A stretch of 26,970 nt of DNA from Gammaproteobacteria bacterium (GTDB taxonomy: Bacteria > Pseudomonadota > Gammaproteobacteria > SZUA-152). The translations under genes and the position numbers were made by a program. Below are positions 1 to 8,019 of the stretch, piece after piece. The notes beneath the pieces were generated by a model. That model was not told the origin of the DNA. It searched no databases and saw only the letters and a program-made list of their open reading frames with translations. The stretch spans positions 1 to 26,970 of the forward strand of contig JAUVNZ010000003.1 of the NCBI GenBank assembly GCA_030599435.1, written 5' to 3'. How positions within the stretch are numbered: position 1 is the first letter of the stretch; every line of letters starts with the position of its first letter.

Positions 1-585
1 AAAGATACAGATTCATTGAAACGTGGTAAGCAGCATAATATGGCCATATTGTTTTGCGATATACGTCAATTTACGACGTATGCCGAAAGTATACCTCCCG
101 AAGAAGTTTTGCTGTTTTTAAACGCGTATTTTACCAAAATGGCTGATCTGGTTTCGGAGCATAGTGGAGTTGTTAATAAATTTATGGGTGATGCGATACT
201 CGCTGTTTATGACTTTGAAAGTTGCGAGAGTCCATCAGAAGATGCGTTTATAACAGCGCTGGATATTCTCGAGCACTCACAGGCGATAGTGCTAAGTGAT
301 GACAGAACTATTGAAATAGGAATTGGTATTCACTACGGACCCGCAGCAGCTGGTGTGTTAGGTTCTACTGATCGTTATGAATATACTTATATCGGTGATG
401 CGGTGAATACAGCGAGCAGATTGGAAGGATTAAGTAAACGTTTGGGTCATCAGGTGATTGTGTCATCAGATGCTTTTGAAAGATTGTCAAAAGAGTCTCA
501 GTCTAAGCTGACGGACCTGGGTGACCACAGAGTGCGCGGTAAGAATGATCTGGTGCATATTTACGGCGCTGCGAAAAATGCCTAG
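1..585 (+). CDS. Class III adenylate cyclase catalytic domain, 5'-truncated
   Basis: The frame is open from base 1 to the TAG at 583-585, and the first possible start (TTG at 16) lies inside the conserved domain lead-in, so the gene very probably begins outside the window. Numbering from base 1, the 194 visible residues are one class III cyclase homology domain. Metal-binding Asp lie at 20 (FCDIRQFT) and 64 (KFMGD), the purine-specificity Lys at 60, and transition-state Asn136 and Arg140 in IGDAVNTASRLE. The second purine-selecting position, Asp in mammalian enzymes, is Thr129 here, the class IIIb pattern seen in bicarbonate-responsive bacterial adenylate cyclases. The expected reaction is ATP to cAMP plus pyrophosphate. 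Such domains usually follow a sensor (CHASE2, PAS, GAF or membrane segments), which would be upstream and unseen. The next gene, for c-di-GMP breakdown, converges on it. Confidence 0.9.
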   Translation, partial: KDTDSLKRGKQHNMAILFCDIRQFTTYAESIPPEEVLLFLNAYFTKMADLVSEHSGVVNKFMGDAILAVYDFESCESPSEDAFITALDILEHSQAIVLSDDRTIEIGIGIHYGPAAAGVLGSTDRYEYTYIGDAVNTASRLEGLSKRLGHQVIVSSDAFERLSKESQSKLTDLGDHRVRGKNDLVHIYGAAKNA

Positions 586-638
586 TTGTTAATTACTGAT
601 TAGCAGTAAGCGTTAAAGGGCTTTTGTTATTGGAATAA

Positions 639-1898
639 TCAGGCAGGTTGACCCATAGTAAGTTCACGCAGTACAAAGTTCTTCAAATCCATGTCGAATG
701 CTTTTGGGTCAATTACTTTGGTTATCTCCAGAGAATCTATATGCTCACCGTCATCCTCTTCCGCTTTTTCTGCGGCCTCATTGATCATCGCTATATTAAC
801 GATTCTTGGCGGTAGGAAGGTTTGATTCTTTGAGTTTTTGATGAGCATTACGCTGGGAGATAATCTGTTTTTCTCAGGAACCGTGATGACGATACCTGTT
901 TCGCCTGTACTTAATTCCACGGCGCTTCCGATAGGATAAATTCCCAGGCACTGTATAAATTGTTCAACAATGGTTGGGTCAAAAAGGTCATTGCGCCATT
1001 CGTACATATGTTTTAAGGCGTCAGAGCATGTAATCGGTGGTTGGTTGGCGAGGCCTGTTGTCAGTGTGTCGTACATATCGATAACGGCTACTATTTTTGA
1101 AAATAGTCCTATGTCTTCACCTTTTAGCTTGTTGGGATAACCGCTTTCGTTAGAGCGTTCATGGTGGTGCTGTGCGACACTAATAGCGCTATGCGGGATG
1201 CCGTTGACCTTGGATAGCATTGTGGCGCCCAGACTACAATGGCTGTGTAATATTTCCTGATCTTCCCTGGTAAGATTGCCTCTCTTATTCAATATATCAT
1301 CGGGAATTTGTGTTTCACCAACGTCGTGAAGTAAGGCAGCAACACCCAGTTCATACATTTTTGTTTTATCAAATCCCAGGTGGCGAGCAAAAGTCAGACT
1401 TAATACACAGGTATTAATAGAATGTGTTTCAAGATTTTCGTTGGAAGCTTTTATGTTACTGAAAAGTGTCAATGTATTAGGGTTTCTGAAGATACTGTCA
1501 ACAAGCGGTGTGACGGAAGTGCTGACCTCGGTCATGGAAATATTCTTACCCAGACGGGTGTCGCCAAAAAATTTATTTACCCGAGATTGAGAATCTTTAT
1601 AAACCGTTTTGGCATATTCATATTCTTCTTCAAAAGTTTTTACGTATGGTTTGGGTTTTCGTTTGACGTCAAGCTCCATCTTGGGTTCGCTAGCCATCAC
1701 GGTCCCCTTGGTGATGGGGACCTTACTTTTCTCGACATCTACAAAAACGAATTTGCAGAGTTCTACTATTTTGTTCAATTCAGCTTCATTAGTGATGCGA
1801 AAACCCTGGAAGAGAAACGGAGTCTCTATCCAGGGGCGGTCGAGTTCAGAGACAAACATCCCTACGGCCAGATCCTTAATGTCTAGTTTCTTTTTCAT
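639..1898 (-). CDS. HD-GYP domain c-di-GMP phosphodiesterase with N-terminal DUF3391
   Basis: A 419-residue soluble protein. Residues 1-130 match the DUF3391 domain that often precedes HD-GYP (opening KKKLDIKDLAVGMFVSELD). Residues 145-330 form the HD-GYP core: H191-D192 in LLHDVGETQIPDDIL, the HHHERSNESGYP segment at 244-255 that names the family, and VIDMYDTLTT at 272-281. The family hydrolyses c-di-GMP to pGpG or GMP using a bi- or trinuclear metal site. All landmark residues are present, so activity is likely. The C-terminal ~90 residues are a variable tail with an acidic stretch (EEDDGEH). The ATG at 1898 has only a weak Shine-Dalgarno. The gene converges with the cyclase and diverges from the phosphatase gene. 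No sensory or receiver domain is visible, so the signal it answers to is unknown. Confidence 0.92.
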   Translation of the reverse strand: MKKKLDIKDLAVGMFVSELDRPWIETPFLFQGFRITNEAELNKIVELCKFVFVDVEKSKVPITKGTVMASEPKMELDVKRKPKPYVKTFEEEYEYAKTVYKDSQSRVNKFFGDTRLGKNISMTEVSTSVTPLVDSIFRNPNTLTLFSNIKASNENLETHSINTCVLSLTFARHLGFDKTKMYELGVAALLHDVGETQIPDDILNKRGNLTREDQEILHSHCSLGATMLSKVNGIPHSAISVAQHHHERSNESGYPNKLKGEDIGLFSKIVAVIDMYDTLTTGLANQPPITCSDALKHMYEWRNDLFDPTIVEQFIQCLGIYPIGSAVELSTGETGIVITVPEKNRLSPSVMLIKNSKNQTFLPPRIVNIAMINEAAEKAEEDDGEHIDSLEITKVIDPKAFDMDLKNFVLRELTMGQPA

Positions 1899-2125
1899 GC
1901 GCTCACAGCGTACATATTAGCCCGAATTGAGCCATTTCTTTTGATCATTCCCATACAGTATAGTTTCGGCGCAGAATGTGGAATATTTAGGAAAATTTGT
2001 ACAATTTTCAGTGATTTGGCGGAATTTTAGGCACTTTATTCAGGTGGTTTCAGGACTTAACTGCTTGTTGTTAATGGGGAAAATATAGTCGATTGTCGGC
2101 TTTCCAAAAGGGCATCTGGTTGATA

Positions 2126-2731
2126 ATGGATACAGTGATTGATTTTCTTAGGCACGGAGAGCCCGTTGGGGCTAGTACGTACCGTGGTAATGGCATTGAT
2201 GACCCATTGAGTGAAAAAGGCTGGTCTCAAATGTGGAGCGCGGTGGGAGATCACTGTCCATGGGACGTCGTTTTATGCTCTGCTCTGTCGCGATGTAAAC
2301 AGTTTGCGGAATCCCTGGCAAAAAAACACTCAATTCCCGTAAAAGTGGAAAACAGATTCAAAGAAGTGGGTTTCGGTTCCTGGGAAGGGCGAGAAAGAAA
2401 AGAAATCCAGAAAAACAATACGGATGAATATGAGGCCTTTTATCGGGATCCAGTTAAGTGTCGCCCTGCCGGGGCAGAACCTTTGGCTGAATTTGAAAAT
2501 CGTGTATCTGCTGCATTTGAGGACATGCTGGAAACATTCTCAGGCCAGCATATTTTAGTTGTTACCCATGCAGGAGTGATTCGGGCGGCAATGATGTCCA
2601 TTTCACAGAAGTCAGCTGTTGAGGTCTATGGCATGAAAGTGAGTAACGCCAGTTTTACTCGATTTCGTCATACTGAGTCTGGAACAAAGCTGGAATTTTC
2701 TAACCGCAATGCTTTGTCTAATTCCAGGTAA
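2126..2731 (+). CDS. Histidine phosphatase family protein (CobC/phosphoglycerate mutase-like)
   Basis: The 201-residue protein begins MDTVIDFLRHGEP; the phosphorylated His is H10 in the RHG motif. R56 in the ALSRCKQ segment, E80 in FKEVGFGSWEGR and H148 in VVTHAGVIR complete the usual branch-1 pocket. I chose the ATG at 2126 because it places RHG at the normal distance from the N-terminus; the frame stays open upstream to a TTG at 2093, but that stretch is not family-like. Small enzymes of this type include alpha-ribazole phosphatase (CobC) of cobalamin synthesis and general sugar-phosphate phosphatases. No cobalamin genes are nearby, so the substrate is open. It runs tail-to-tail into bioA with one base between the coding regions. 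Confidence 0.85.
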   Translation: MDTVIDFLRHGEPVGASTYRGNGIDDPLSEKGWSQMWSAVGDHCPWDVVLCSALSRCKQFAESLAKKHSIPVKVENRFKEVGFGSWEGRERKEIQKNNTDEYEAFYRDPVKCRPAGAEPLAEFENRVSAAFEDMLETFSGQHILVVTHAGVIRAAMMSISQKSAVEVYGMKVSNASFTRFRHTESGTKLEFSNRNALSNSR

Positions 2732-2732
2732 G

Positions 2733-4046
2733 TTATGTGTTCAACCTGGAAATAACATTGACTACGGTGTTTGTTAATTTAGCCAGATCTTCATCGTTAA
2801 TGATGAAAGGCGGCATCAGGTAAACCAGTTTGCCAAATGGACGAACCCATACTCCGGCATCAACAAAATCCTGAGTTATGGATTTCATATCAACTGGCTG
2901 TTTCATTTCAACAACACCGATGGCTCCCAGTACGCGCACATCTTCGACAAAAGAAAAATCTTTACAGGGGGCGAGACCTTTTTCCAGATTTCTCTGGATG
3001 CGTTGAATGTTTTCCTGCCAGGGAGATTCAAGTAATAAACGAATACTGGCCGATGCGGTTGTACAGGCAAGGGGATTGGCCATGAATGTCGGCCCATGCA
3101 TGAATACACCAGGGTCTGACTGGCTAATGGTGTCTGATATTTCTTTTGTGGTCAGCGTTGCAGCCAGTGTTAAATAACCGCCAGTTAATGCTTTACCGAT
3201 ACACATGATATCGGGTGAAATTTCTGCGTGTTCACAGGCGAACAATTTGCCGGTTCGGCCAAAGCCTGTTGCGATTTCATCCAGTATCAATAACACATCA
3301 TAGCGATCACATAACTCGCGTGCTTTTTTTAGATAGTCTGCAGAATAGAACCACATGCCGCCAGCACCCTGTACGATGGGTTCTAAAATCACAGCCGCTG
3401 TCTTGCTGGCATGCTCATTGAGCGTTTGTTCAAGAGAAGCGATATCATTTTCGTTACAAGGCTGACCAAACCGACACTGTGGTTGTTCTGCGAAATAATT
3501 TTTTGGTAAGGCGCTACTAAAAATTGTGTGCATGCCCGTTTCTGGATCACTGACTGACATCGCACCAATCGTATCGCCATGATATCCAGAGCGAAGACTA
3601 ATAAAATGCTGACGCTGTGGTTGGCCTTTAGCATGCCAGTATTGAATGGCCATTTTTAATGCTACTTCAACAGATACGGAGCCCGAGTCGGAAAAGAATA
3701 CTGTTTGCAGTGGATCAGGGGTGATTTCAATGAGTTGTTTGGTGAGTTCAACGGCGGGCTTGTGTGTGAGCCCGCCAAACATGACGTGGGACATTTGTTG
3801 AATTTGCTGCTCCAGTGCTTTGTTAATATCAGGATTGTTGTATCCATGAATAACACACCACCAGGACGACATGCCGTCGATTAACTCTCTGCCATCATCT
3901 AACGTGAGGCGTACACCATTCGCTGATTTCACCGGGTAAGCAGGCAAATCTGGGTTCGTTGCGCCCTCCCTGGAGCTCTTCATTGAGCTGTAAGGATGCC
4001 AGATGTGTTCCTGATCAATCCTTTGAATATCGCTGGGTTTGTTCAT
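2733..4046 (-). CDS. bioA: Adenosylmethionine-8-amino-7-oxononanoate aminotransferase
   Basis: The 437-residue fold-type I PLP aminotransferase carries the BioA-specific HIWHPYSSM near the N-terminus (residues 14-22) and [11 protein letters not shown] at 60-70. The PLP-binding Asp is D256 in [15 protein letters not shown], and the Schiff-base Lys is K285 in CIGKALTGG. It converts 8-amino-7-oxononanoate to 7,8-diaminononanoate using S-adenosylmethionine as amino donor, the antepenultimate step of biotin synthesis. Length and motifs are intact. No other bio gene is in the window, so bioA is detached from bioBFCD here. The start ATG at 4046 has a poor Shine-Dalgarno. The tail overlaps nothing but abuts the phosphatase gene, leaving no room for a separate terminator. 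Confidence 0.96.
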   Translation of the reverse strand: MNKPSDIQRIDQEHIWHPYSSMKSSREGATNPDLPAYPVKSANGVRLTLDDGRELIDGMSSWWCVIHGYNNPDINKALEQQIQQMSHVMFGGLTHKPAVELTKQLIEITPDPLQTVFFSDSGSVSVEVALKMAIQYWHAKGQPQRQHFISLRSGYHGDTIGAMSVSDPETGMHTIFSSALPKNYFAEQPQCRFGQPCNENDIASLEQTLNEHASKTAAVILEPIVQGAGGMWFYSADYLKKARELCDRYDVLLILDEIATGFGRTGKLFACEHAEISPDIMCIGKALTGGYLTLAATLTTKEISDTISQSDPGVFMHGPTFMANPLACTTASASIRLLLESPWQENIQRIQRNLEKGLAPCKDFSFVEDVRVLGAIGVVEMKQPVDMKSITQDFVDAGVWVRPFGKLVYLMPPFIINDEDLAKLTNTVVNVISRLNT

Positions 4047-4107
4047 GCTTGCATCATATCTCGAATCGCACTAATCCTGATAAAAACTATGGTTTTTCTA
4101 TTTTTGT

Positions 4108-4138
4108 GCCGGTATTCATTTTAAAAGCCGGTATTTAT
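4108..4138. repeat. Two direct repeats GCCGGTATTyAT in the bioA/copper divergent gap
   Basis: The 12-mer GCCGGTATTCAT at 4108-4119 recurs as GCCGGTATTTAT at 4127-4138, with a start-to-start distance of 19 bp, roughly two helical turns. It lies in the 200-bp gap between bioA (leaving left) and the first copper-cluster gene (leaving right). Spacing and position would suit an operator bound by a tandem-site regulator, but I recognise no known box, and it is not the BirA palindrome. Function is inference only. Confidence 0.4.
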
Positions 4139-4246
4139 GTAATATTGGCGCTTATTTTCTGGGGCAATGGAACTTTCTGGACGATAGACTAACCTAACGA
4201 AACAGTGTTTTAATAGTTTGTAGTTTATTTCAATTCGTCTGACTAA

Positions 4247-4660
4247 ATGAAAAAAATTACCCGAACCTTTCATCTCTTGCTTACACTTTCTCTGGTGCTA
4301 TTGCCCATGCGTGCAGTTTTGGCGGATTTTAGCGTTATGCCCATGGGAGTCGAAATGGGAGCTGAAATGCAGGTAGCAGATCACCATGCGGGCGCTCAAA
4401 GCCATCATGATGATGTTGATTTTATTGTTGCCAGTACGCATCACGAAATGCTGATGGCTGAACACGCGCAAGTGGATAAAACATCGACAGATTGCCATGA
4501 TCACAGCATGACAGATTGTGAAGCTTGTGCACTTCATTTTGCTTTGAAGAAAGATAGTGAAATTAGCGAATTATTCTTAACTCCAAATCTGTACACTGAT
4601 TATAGTGTGCCTGTAGTTACCCTCTTTTTACCTGGCAATATTCGTCCGCCCATTCAGTAG
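4247..4660 (+). CDS. Small secreted His/Met-rich protein, probable periplasmic copper binder
   Basis: The 137-residue protein has a signal peptide (basic start MKKITRTF, hydrophobic core LLLTLSLVLLP, likely cleavage after residue 26, ...VLA). The mature part is rich in metal ligands: MPMGVEMGAEM, DHHAGAQSHHDD, STHHEMLMAEH and a DCHDHSMTDCEACALHF segment holding three Cys and four His. I do not recognise a named family with certainty; the Cys/His segment resembles small DUF2946-like proteins found with copper genes. It precedes the multicopper oxidase by 170 bp, so a periplasmic metal-binding or sensing role is an inference from composition plus context. The Shine-Dalgarno is weak. A short GC hairpin with six T residues follows at 4669, so it may be transcribed separately from the oxidase. 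Confidence 0.72.
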   Translation: MKKITRTFHLLLTLSLVLLPMRAVLADFSVMPMGVEMGAEMQVADHHAGAQSHHDDVDFIVASTHHEMLMAEHAQVDKTSTDCHDHSMTDCEACALHFALKKDSEISELFLTPNLYTDYSVPVVTLFLPGNIRPPIQ

Positions 4661-4668
4661 TTTCTCCC

Positions 4669-4687
4669 GGGGATTAATCCCTTTTTT
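4669..4687 (+). terminator. Weak intrinsic terminator
   Basis: GGGA-TTAA-TCCC is followed directly by six T residues, just after the stop codon of the small His-rich gene. The stem is only four or five pairs, so termination is probably partial and some transcription may continue into the oxidase gene. Confidence 0.4.
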
Positions 4688-4830
4688 GCTGGCAGACAGT
4701 TTTAACATTTTTGCCATAATTCCATATCTATTATTAGTTGTGCCCTGAATTTTATGGGTGATTGAGATTATTTGTTACGGGTTATATCCGAGAGATTTGT
4801 ACTGGATAAATCCGAATCAAAGGAAAAATT

Positions 4831-6147
4831 ATGAAGAAATCAGATCAGGAACCGAAAAGGGATTCCAGCCGATCGGCTGAAAATGTGAGTCGGCGCGATT
4901 TTTTACGCCAGACGGCAGCAGCAGCAGGTGGCGCTGTGGCAGCGTCCACAGCGATAGCGGCAGCAAGAGCGGAAGAAGTGGCGGCTGGGGCTAAGGCGGC
5001 AGTTGGTAGGAGTATGGATCACGCAAGCATGGGCCATGATATGAACAAATATGGCTCGATGATGTTTATGGATGGCCACAGCATGAAACCGGGCCAGGTG
5101 ATTGAGCCCCCCGGTTCGCCCTCACCGGAAGAAGTTAAATACAAAGTGTTTGATGTGGATGTGCGCATTATTGAACATGAAATTCTACCGGGTATTAAAT
5201 CGCATATGTTTGCTTTTAATGGCCAGGTGCCTGGACCAGAGTTTCATGTTAACGAAGGTGACTGGATACAGGTGAATTTCACTAACCACACCGAAGAGAT
5301 GCACACTATCCACTGGCACGGCATAATTTTGCCGTACACTATGGATGGCGTGCCCATGGTTACACAGGACCCAGTACATCCGGGCGATACCTTCGTATAT
5401 CGCTTCCAGGCCAAGCCAGCGGGTACGCATTGGTATCACTGCCACTGGAGCACCCCTTTGCATGCTGCATCGGCCATGCACGGCGCTTTTATTGTTCATC
5501 CAAAAAAAGAAACCCTTAAAAAACGTTTTCCCTACAGCCGTGACTACATCATGATGCTGGAGGCCTGGGATACTGATTTTATTCGTGAAGAAATGAATGG
5601 TCTATTGGAAGGGATGAAGGAAGTTAACCTGCTTATATCGCAGGGTAAGCTGGATTATAAAACCCACGGTTTTTTTAAGGACTACACTGAATTTAAACAG
5701 GCGGTGGAAAGTGGTGAGTACGTTGCCCCTTATCTACAGAGCCGTTCCTCGGGCGTTGAAATCAATCCTAACTTTTTTGCCATTAACGGAAAATCCTACC
5801 CCGCCACTAAACGCATCGGTATTAAACAGGGAGAATGGATTCGGATACGTCTGATTAATGCCTCCGGCCTAACACACCATATGCATTTGCATGGCCATGA
5901 TTTCTGGTGGGTAGCGCAGGATGGTAATAATTTGTCTGATCCACGCAAGATCAACACCATTCATGTGGAACCCGGTGGTACTTACGACATTATGATCCAT
6001 GGTGACAACCCAGGTTTCTGGACTTTCCACGATCATAAAACCACGCAGGTGCGTAATAACGGCATTTATCCTGGTGGTATGTTAACGGTGTTGGCGTACG
6101 AAGATTTTGAGCCAACGTACACACCTTCTGTATCAGTGGATCAATAG
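4831..6147 (+). CDS. Tat-exported two-domain multicopper oxidase
   Basis: A 438-residue protein with a twin-arginine signal SRRDFLRQ (20-27) and an Ala-rich hydrophobic stretch, then a Met/His-rich lead (MDHASMGHDM, MMFMDGHSM; 62-85). Domain 1 (~105-225) has H158-T-I-H-W-H163 and H203-C204-H205 with H211 and M216, a complete type 1 site. Domain 2 (~310-425) has HHMHLHGH (349-356) and H400-D-H402, where typical C-terminal domains read H-C-H. The four His pairs can form the trinuclear site between subunits. This is the layout of type C two-domain oxidases such as the Nitrosomonas europaea blue copper oxidase, and differs from three-domain CopA/CueO. AAAGGA precedes the ATG. In this copper cluster, Cu(I) oxidation or a laccase-like role is likely, but the substrate is unproven. 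Confidence 0.93.
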   Translation: MKKSDQEPKRDSSRSAENVSRRDFLRQTAAAAGGAVAASTAIAAARAEEVAAGAKAAVGRSMDHASMGHDMNKYGSMMFMDGHSMKPGQVIEPPGSPSPEEVKYKVFDVDVRIIEHEILPGIKSHMFAFNGQVPGPEFHVNEGDWIQVNFTNHTEEMHTIHWHGIILPYTMDGVPMVTQDPVHPGDTFVYRFQAKPAGTHWYHCHWSTPLHAASAMHGAFIVHPKKETLKKRFPYSRDYIMMLEAWDTDFIREEMNGLLEGMKEVNLLISQGKLDYKTHGFFKDYTEFKQAVESGEYVAPYLQSRSSGVEINPNFFAINGKSYPATKRIGIKQGEWIRIRLINASGLTHHMHLHGHDFWWVAQDGNNLSDPRKINTIHVEPGGTYDIMIHGDNPGFWTFHDHKTTQVRNNGIYPGGMLTVLAYEDFEPTYTPSVSVDQ

Positions 6148-6159
6148 GAGGATGCGACA

Positions 6160-7317
6160 ATGAAAAATTTAACAGTAGTAAATAGTTTGTTGTTGGCCAT
6201 TATCGCATCGGTAGTTACACCAGCCGTGCTTGCGCTGGAGGTGGATAGGGAAGTTTTACCGCGCATCCAACTTGGTGGTCGAATCATGTCCAGTGTTGAT
6301 GTGGTGGATCTGGATTCAGATCCCAATGCAGATACGAATATTAATCTGGAAGATTCCAGTTTGTTGCTGCGATTTGATAAACGTATGTACAGCGATGGAG
6401 TGGCAGGCGCAACGATTGGTTTTACAGAAAATAAAGATGCAGTTGCGTTTCATCAGTTAAACGGTTTTTACTGGAATCGTGATTATGCAGTGACAATTGG
6501 CCGTAGCCGCTTACGAAATACATTGTTGGAAATGCCGCTGATGCGTGACGATGATTTGCTTGCTTACACACACGTGGGAAATGCTTCGTCCGATGAGGAG
6601 TTTGACCAGATTTTTGGTAACCTTGTATCTTTTGATTTATTTATCGATCAGAAAATACAGCGTGTTGGTTTATGGGTAGGAACCCGTCGTAATGATACGT
6701 ATATCGTTTATGCGAATGCACCCAATGGGTTTGATAGCATGGGGGCGAGTTATATCTACGAGCAACCAGAAGATCTGCGTTACGTAAAACGTTTGCGTCA
6801 CGCTGGTTTAGTGGTTGATGGGCAGAAAGTGGAAACCACCGCGGGTGAAGAGTGGAGTCTCGCACTGATTGCAGGTGCAGAAGCTAACCTCAATATAGAC
6901 CCACGTCGCAGTTGGTCACTGGCCGGACAGGCTATAGTGAACCAGGGTGTGAGTGATTCTCCTGTGGTGGCCAATCTGGCTGCTAGTGAGTCCACCAGTA
7001 TGGTGCTGTCTTTACGATATACCGGCCGGCCTAAATTACTAACACGTTATCAGGCTGGTTTGACGTTTGCGCACAAGGACTATGCCGATATCAGTAAAGG
7101 AAGTCAGTGGAGCGTGGTGTCTAGCGCGTTTTACCGACTCGGTCAGGGTGTGGATTTACTTGCGCAACTTTCCTATACCGATTATGGCGATGGTCTGGGT
7201 GGGGGTAATGATGCCGTGGCGCAAATAGGCATGGCGTTTAGTTTCGATGCGATGTTTAATGACAACATTGGGGAGCGAGATTCCATACTTAATCTTGAAC
7301 ACGGGTATATTCAATAA
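6160..7317 (+). CDS. Predicted outer-membrane beta-barrel protein of the copper cluster
   Basis: A 385-residue protein with a signal peptide ending near ...VLALEV (residue ~26), then alternating polar/hydrophobic beta-like segments without helical membrane spans (for example GLWVGTRRNDTYIVYA and VDLLAQLSYTDYGDG). Its AGGAGG ribosome site overlaps the TAG of the oxidase gene, so the two are almost surely co-transcribed. In other copper operons an outer-membrane CopB follows the CopA oxidase; this protein holds the same place but lacks CopB's Met-rich N-terminus, so I do not call it CopB. The last residues (YIQ) do not give the usual terminal Phe/Trp of barrels, although a strand-like GMAFSFDAMF ends ~25 residues earlier. 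It could be a porin for copper or for the oxidase substrate. Confidence 0.65.
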   Translation: MKNLTVVNSLLLAIIASVVTPAVLALEVDREVLPRIQLGGRIMSSVDVVDLDSDPNADTNINLEDSSLLLRFDKRMYSDGVAGATIGFTENKDAVAFHQLNGFYWNRDYAVTIGRSRLRNTLLEMPLMRDDDLLAYTHVGNASSDEEFDQIFGNLVSFDLFIDQKIQRVGLWVGTRRNDTYIVYANAPNGFDSMGASYIYEQPEDLRYVKRLRHAGLVVDGQKVETTAGEEWSLALIAGAEANLNIDPRRSWSLAGQAIVNQGVSDSPVVANLAASESTSMVLSLRYTGRPKLLTRYQAGLTFAHKDYADISKGSQWSVVSSAFYRLGQGVDLLAQLSYTDYGDGLGGGNDAVAQIGMAFSFDAMFNDNIGERDSILNLEHGYIQ

Positions 7318-7332
7318 TGGATTTTATATCTC

Positions 7333-7356
7333 TTCATTACCGTACGGGGTAGTGAA
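7333..7356 (+). other. Intercistronic hairpin
   Basis: TTCATTACC-GTACGG-GGTAGTGAA forms a nine-pair stem with one G-T pair between the outer-membrane gene and the DUF2231 gene. No T-run follows on the plus strand, so it looks like an mRNA-stability or processing hairpin rather than a terminator. Confidence 0.4.
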
Positions 7357-7377
7357 AAAATAAAACATGGAGATAAA

Positions 7378-8004
7378 ATGATCGAAATTATTCCTAACTG
7401 GCATCCGATGTTTGTGCACTTCACAGTGGGGCTGTTATCCATCGCTGTTTTGTTGTCTGTTGTGGCGCAATTTATATCAGCGGGTAAATTAAGAGAACAA
7501 TACCAGTTAGTTGCGTCATGGAATTTGTGGATAGGCGCTGGTTTTACTGTGTTGACCGTTGTGGCCGGCGTATTGGCTTACAATTCTGTAGCACATGATA
7601 CGCCGTCACACGAAGCGATGACGTTGCATCGCAACTGGGCGCTGGTGACGGCCGCTCTGTTTATCGTATTGGCAATCTGGTCATGGCGGCGTGTCAAAGC
7701 GGGTGAAGGACTGAATACAATGTTGTTGGTAGCCCTGTTAGTGGGCAGTGGTTTATTGATTTCAACCGCATGGCTCGGTGGTGAAGCGGTGTATCGGCAT
7801 GGGTTGGGAGTGATGTCTTTACCCAAAACTGATTCACACGATCATGACCATGCTAGCGGTGCAGATCATAGTGATGATTCTGGTATGGCAGATACTCATG
7901 ATAATAGTGACGGCCATCATGATGTGAAAAAGGTTGATGATCATCATGACAAGCCTATTCATGATAATAGTGACGGTCACCATAATGATGGTTCTACTCA
8001 CTAA
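7378..8004 (+). CDS. DUF2231 integral membrane protein with His/Asp-rich C-terminal tail
   Basis: A 208-residue protein. The opening NWHPMFVHFTVGLL and the loop WLGGEAVYRHGLGV are hallmarks of the DUF2231 (COG4244) membrane family. Four membrane segments lie near residues 14-35, 48-68, 85-104 and 114-135, with conserved His at 9, 13, 84 and 145. From residue ~154 the protein ends in a hydrophilic tail of over 50 residues dominated by His and Asp (HDHDH, DHSDD, and two copies of HDNSDGHH), a likely metal buffer. The family's biochemistry is unknown; members often sit beside cytochromes, and haem or quinone binding has been speculated. GGAG stands 5 bp before the ATG. The next gene, a cytochrome c lipoprotein, starts 15 bp after its stop, so the pair may act together in electron transfer. 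Confidence 0.82.
   Translation: MIEIIPNWHPMFVHFTVGLLSIAVLLSVVAQFISAGKLREQYQLVASWNLWIGAGFTVLTVVAGVLAYNSVAHDTPSHEAMTLHRNWALVTAALFIVLAIWSWRRVKAGEGLNTMLLVALLVGSGLLISTAWLGGEAVYRHGLGVMSLPKTDSHDHDHASGADHSDDSGMADTHDNSDGHHDVKKVDDHHDKPIHDNSDGHHNDGSTH
7897..7983. repeat. In-frame duplication in the DUF2231 His-rich tail
   Basis: A 24-base segment starting CATGATAATAGTGACGG at 7897-7920 recurs at 7960-7983 with two mismatches, 63 bases apart (21 codons). It encodes the duplicated HDNSDGHH. This indicates recent expansion of the metal-binding tail by duplication. Confidence 0.75.
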
Positions 8005-8019
8005 TTCCTGGAACCGGAT

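Noticed and set aside
586..638. Hairpin TTACTG-ATTAG-CAGTAA as terminator between the cyclase and HD-GYP genes
   Set aside because: Only six AT-rich pairs and no T-run next to the stem on either strand.
1422..1920. Plus-strand open frames opposite the HD-GYP gene
   Set aside because: The minus-strand frame has all family motifs; the plus-strand translations show no recognisable domain.
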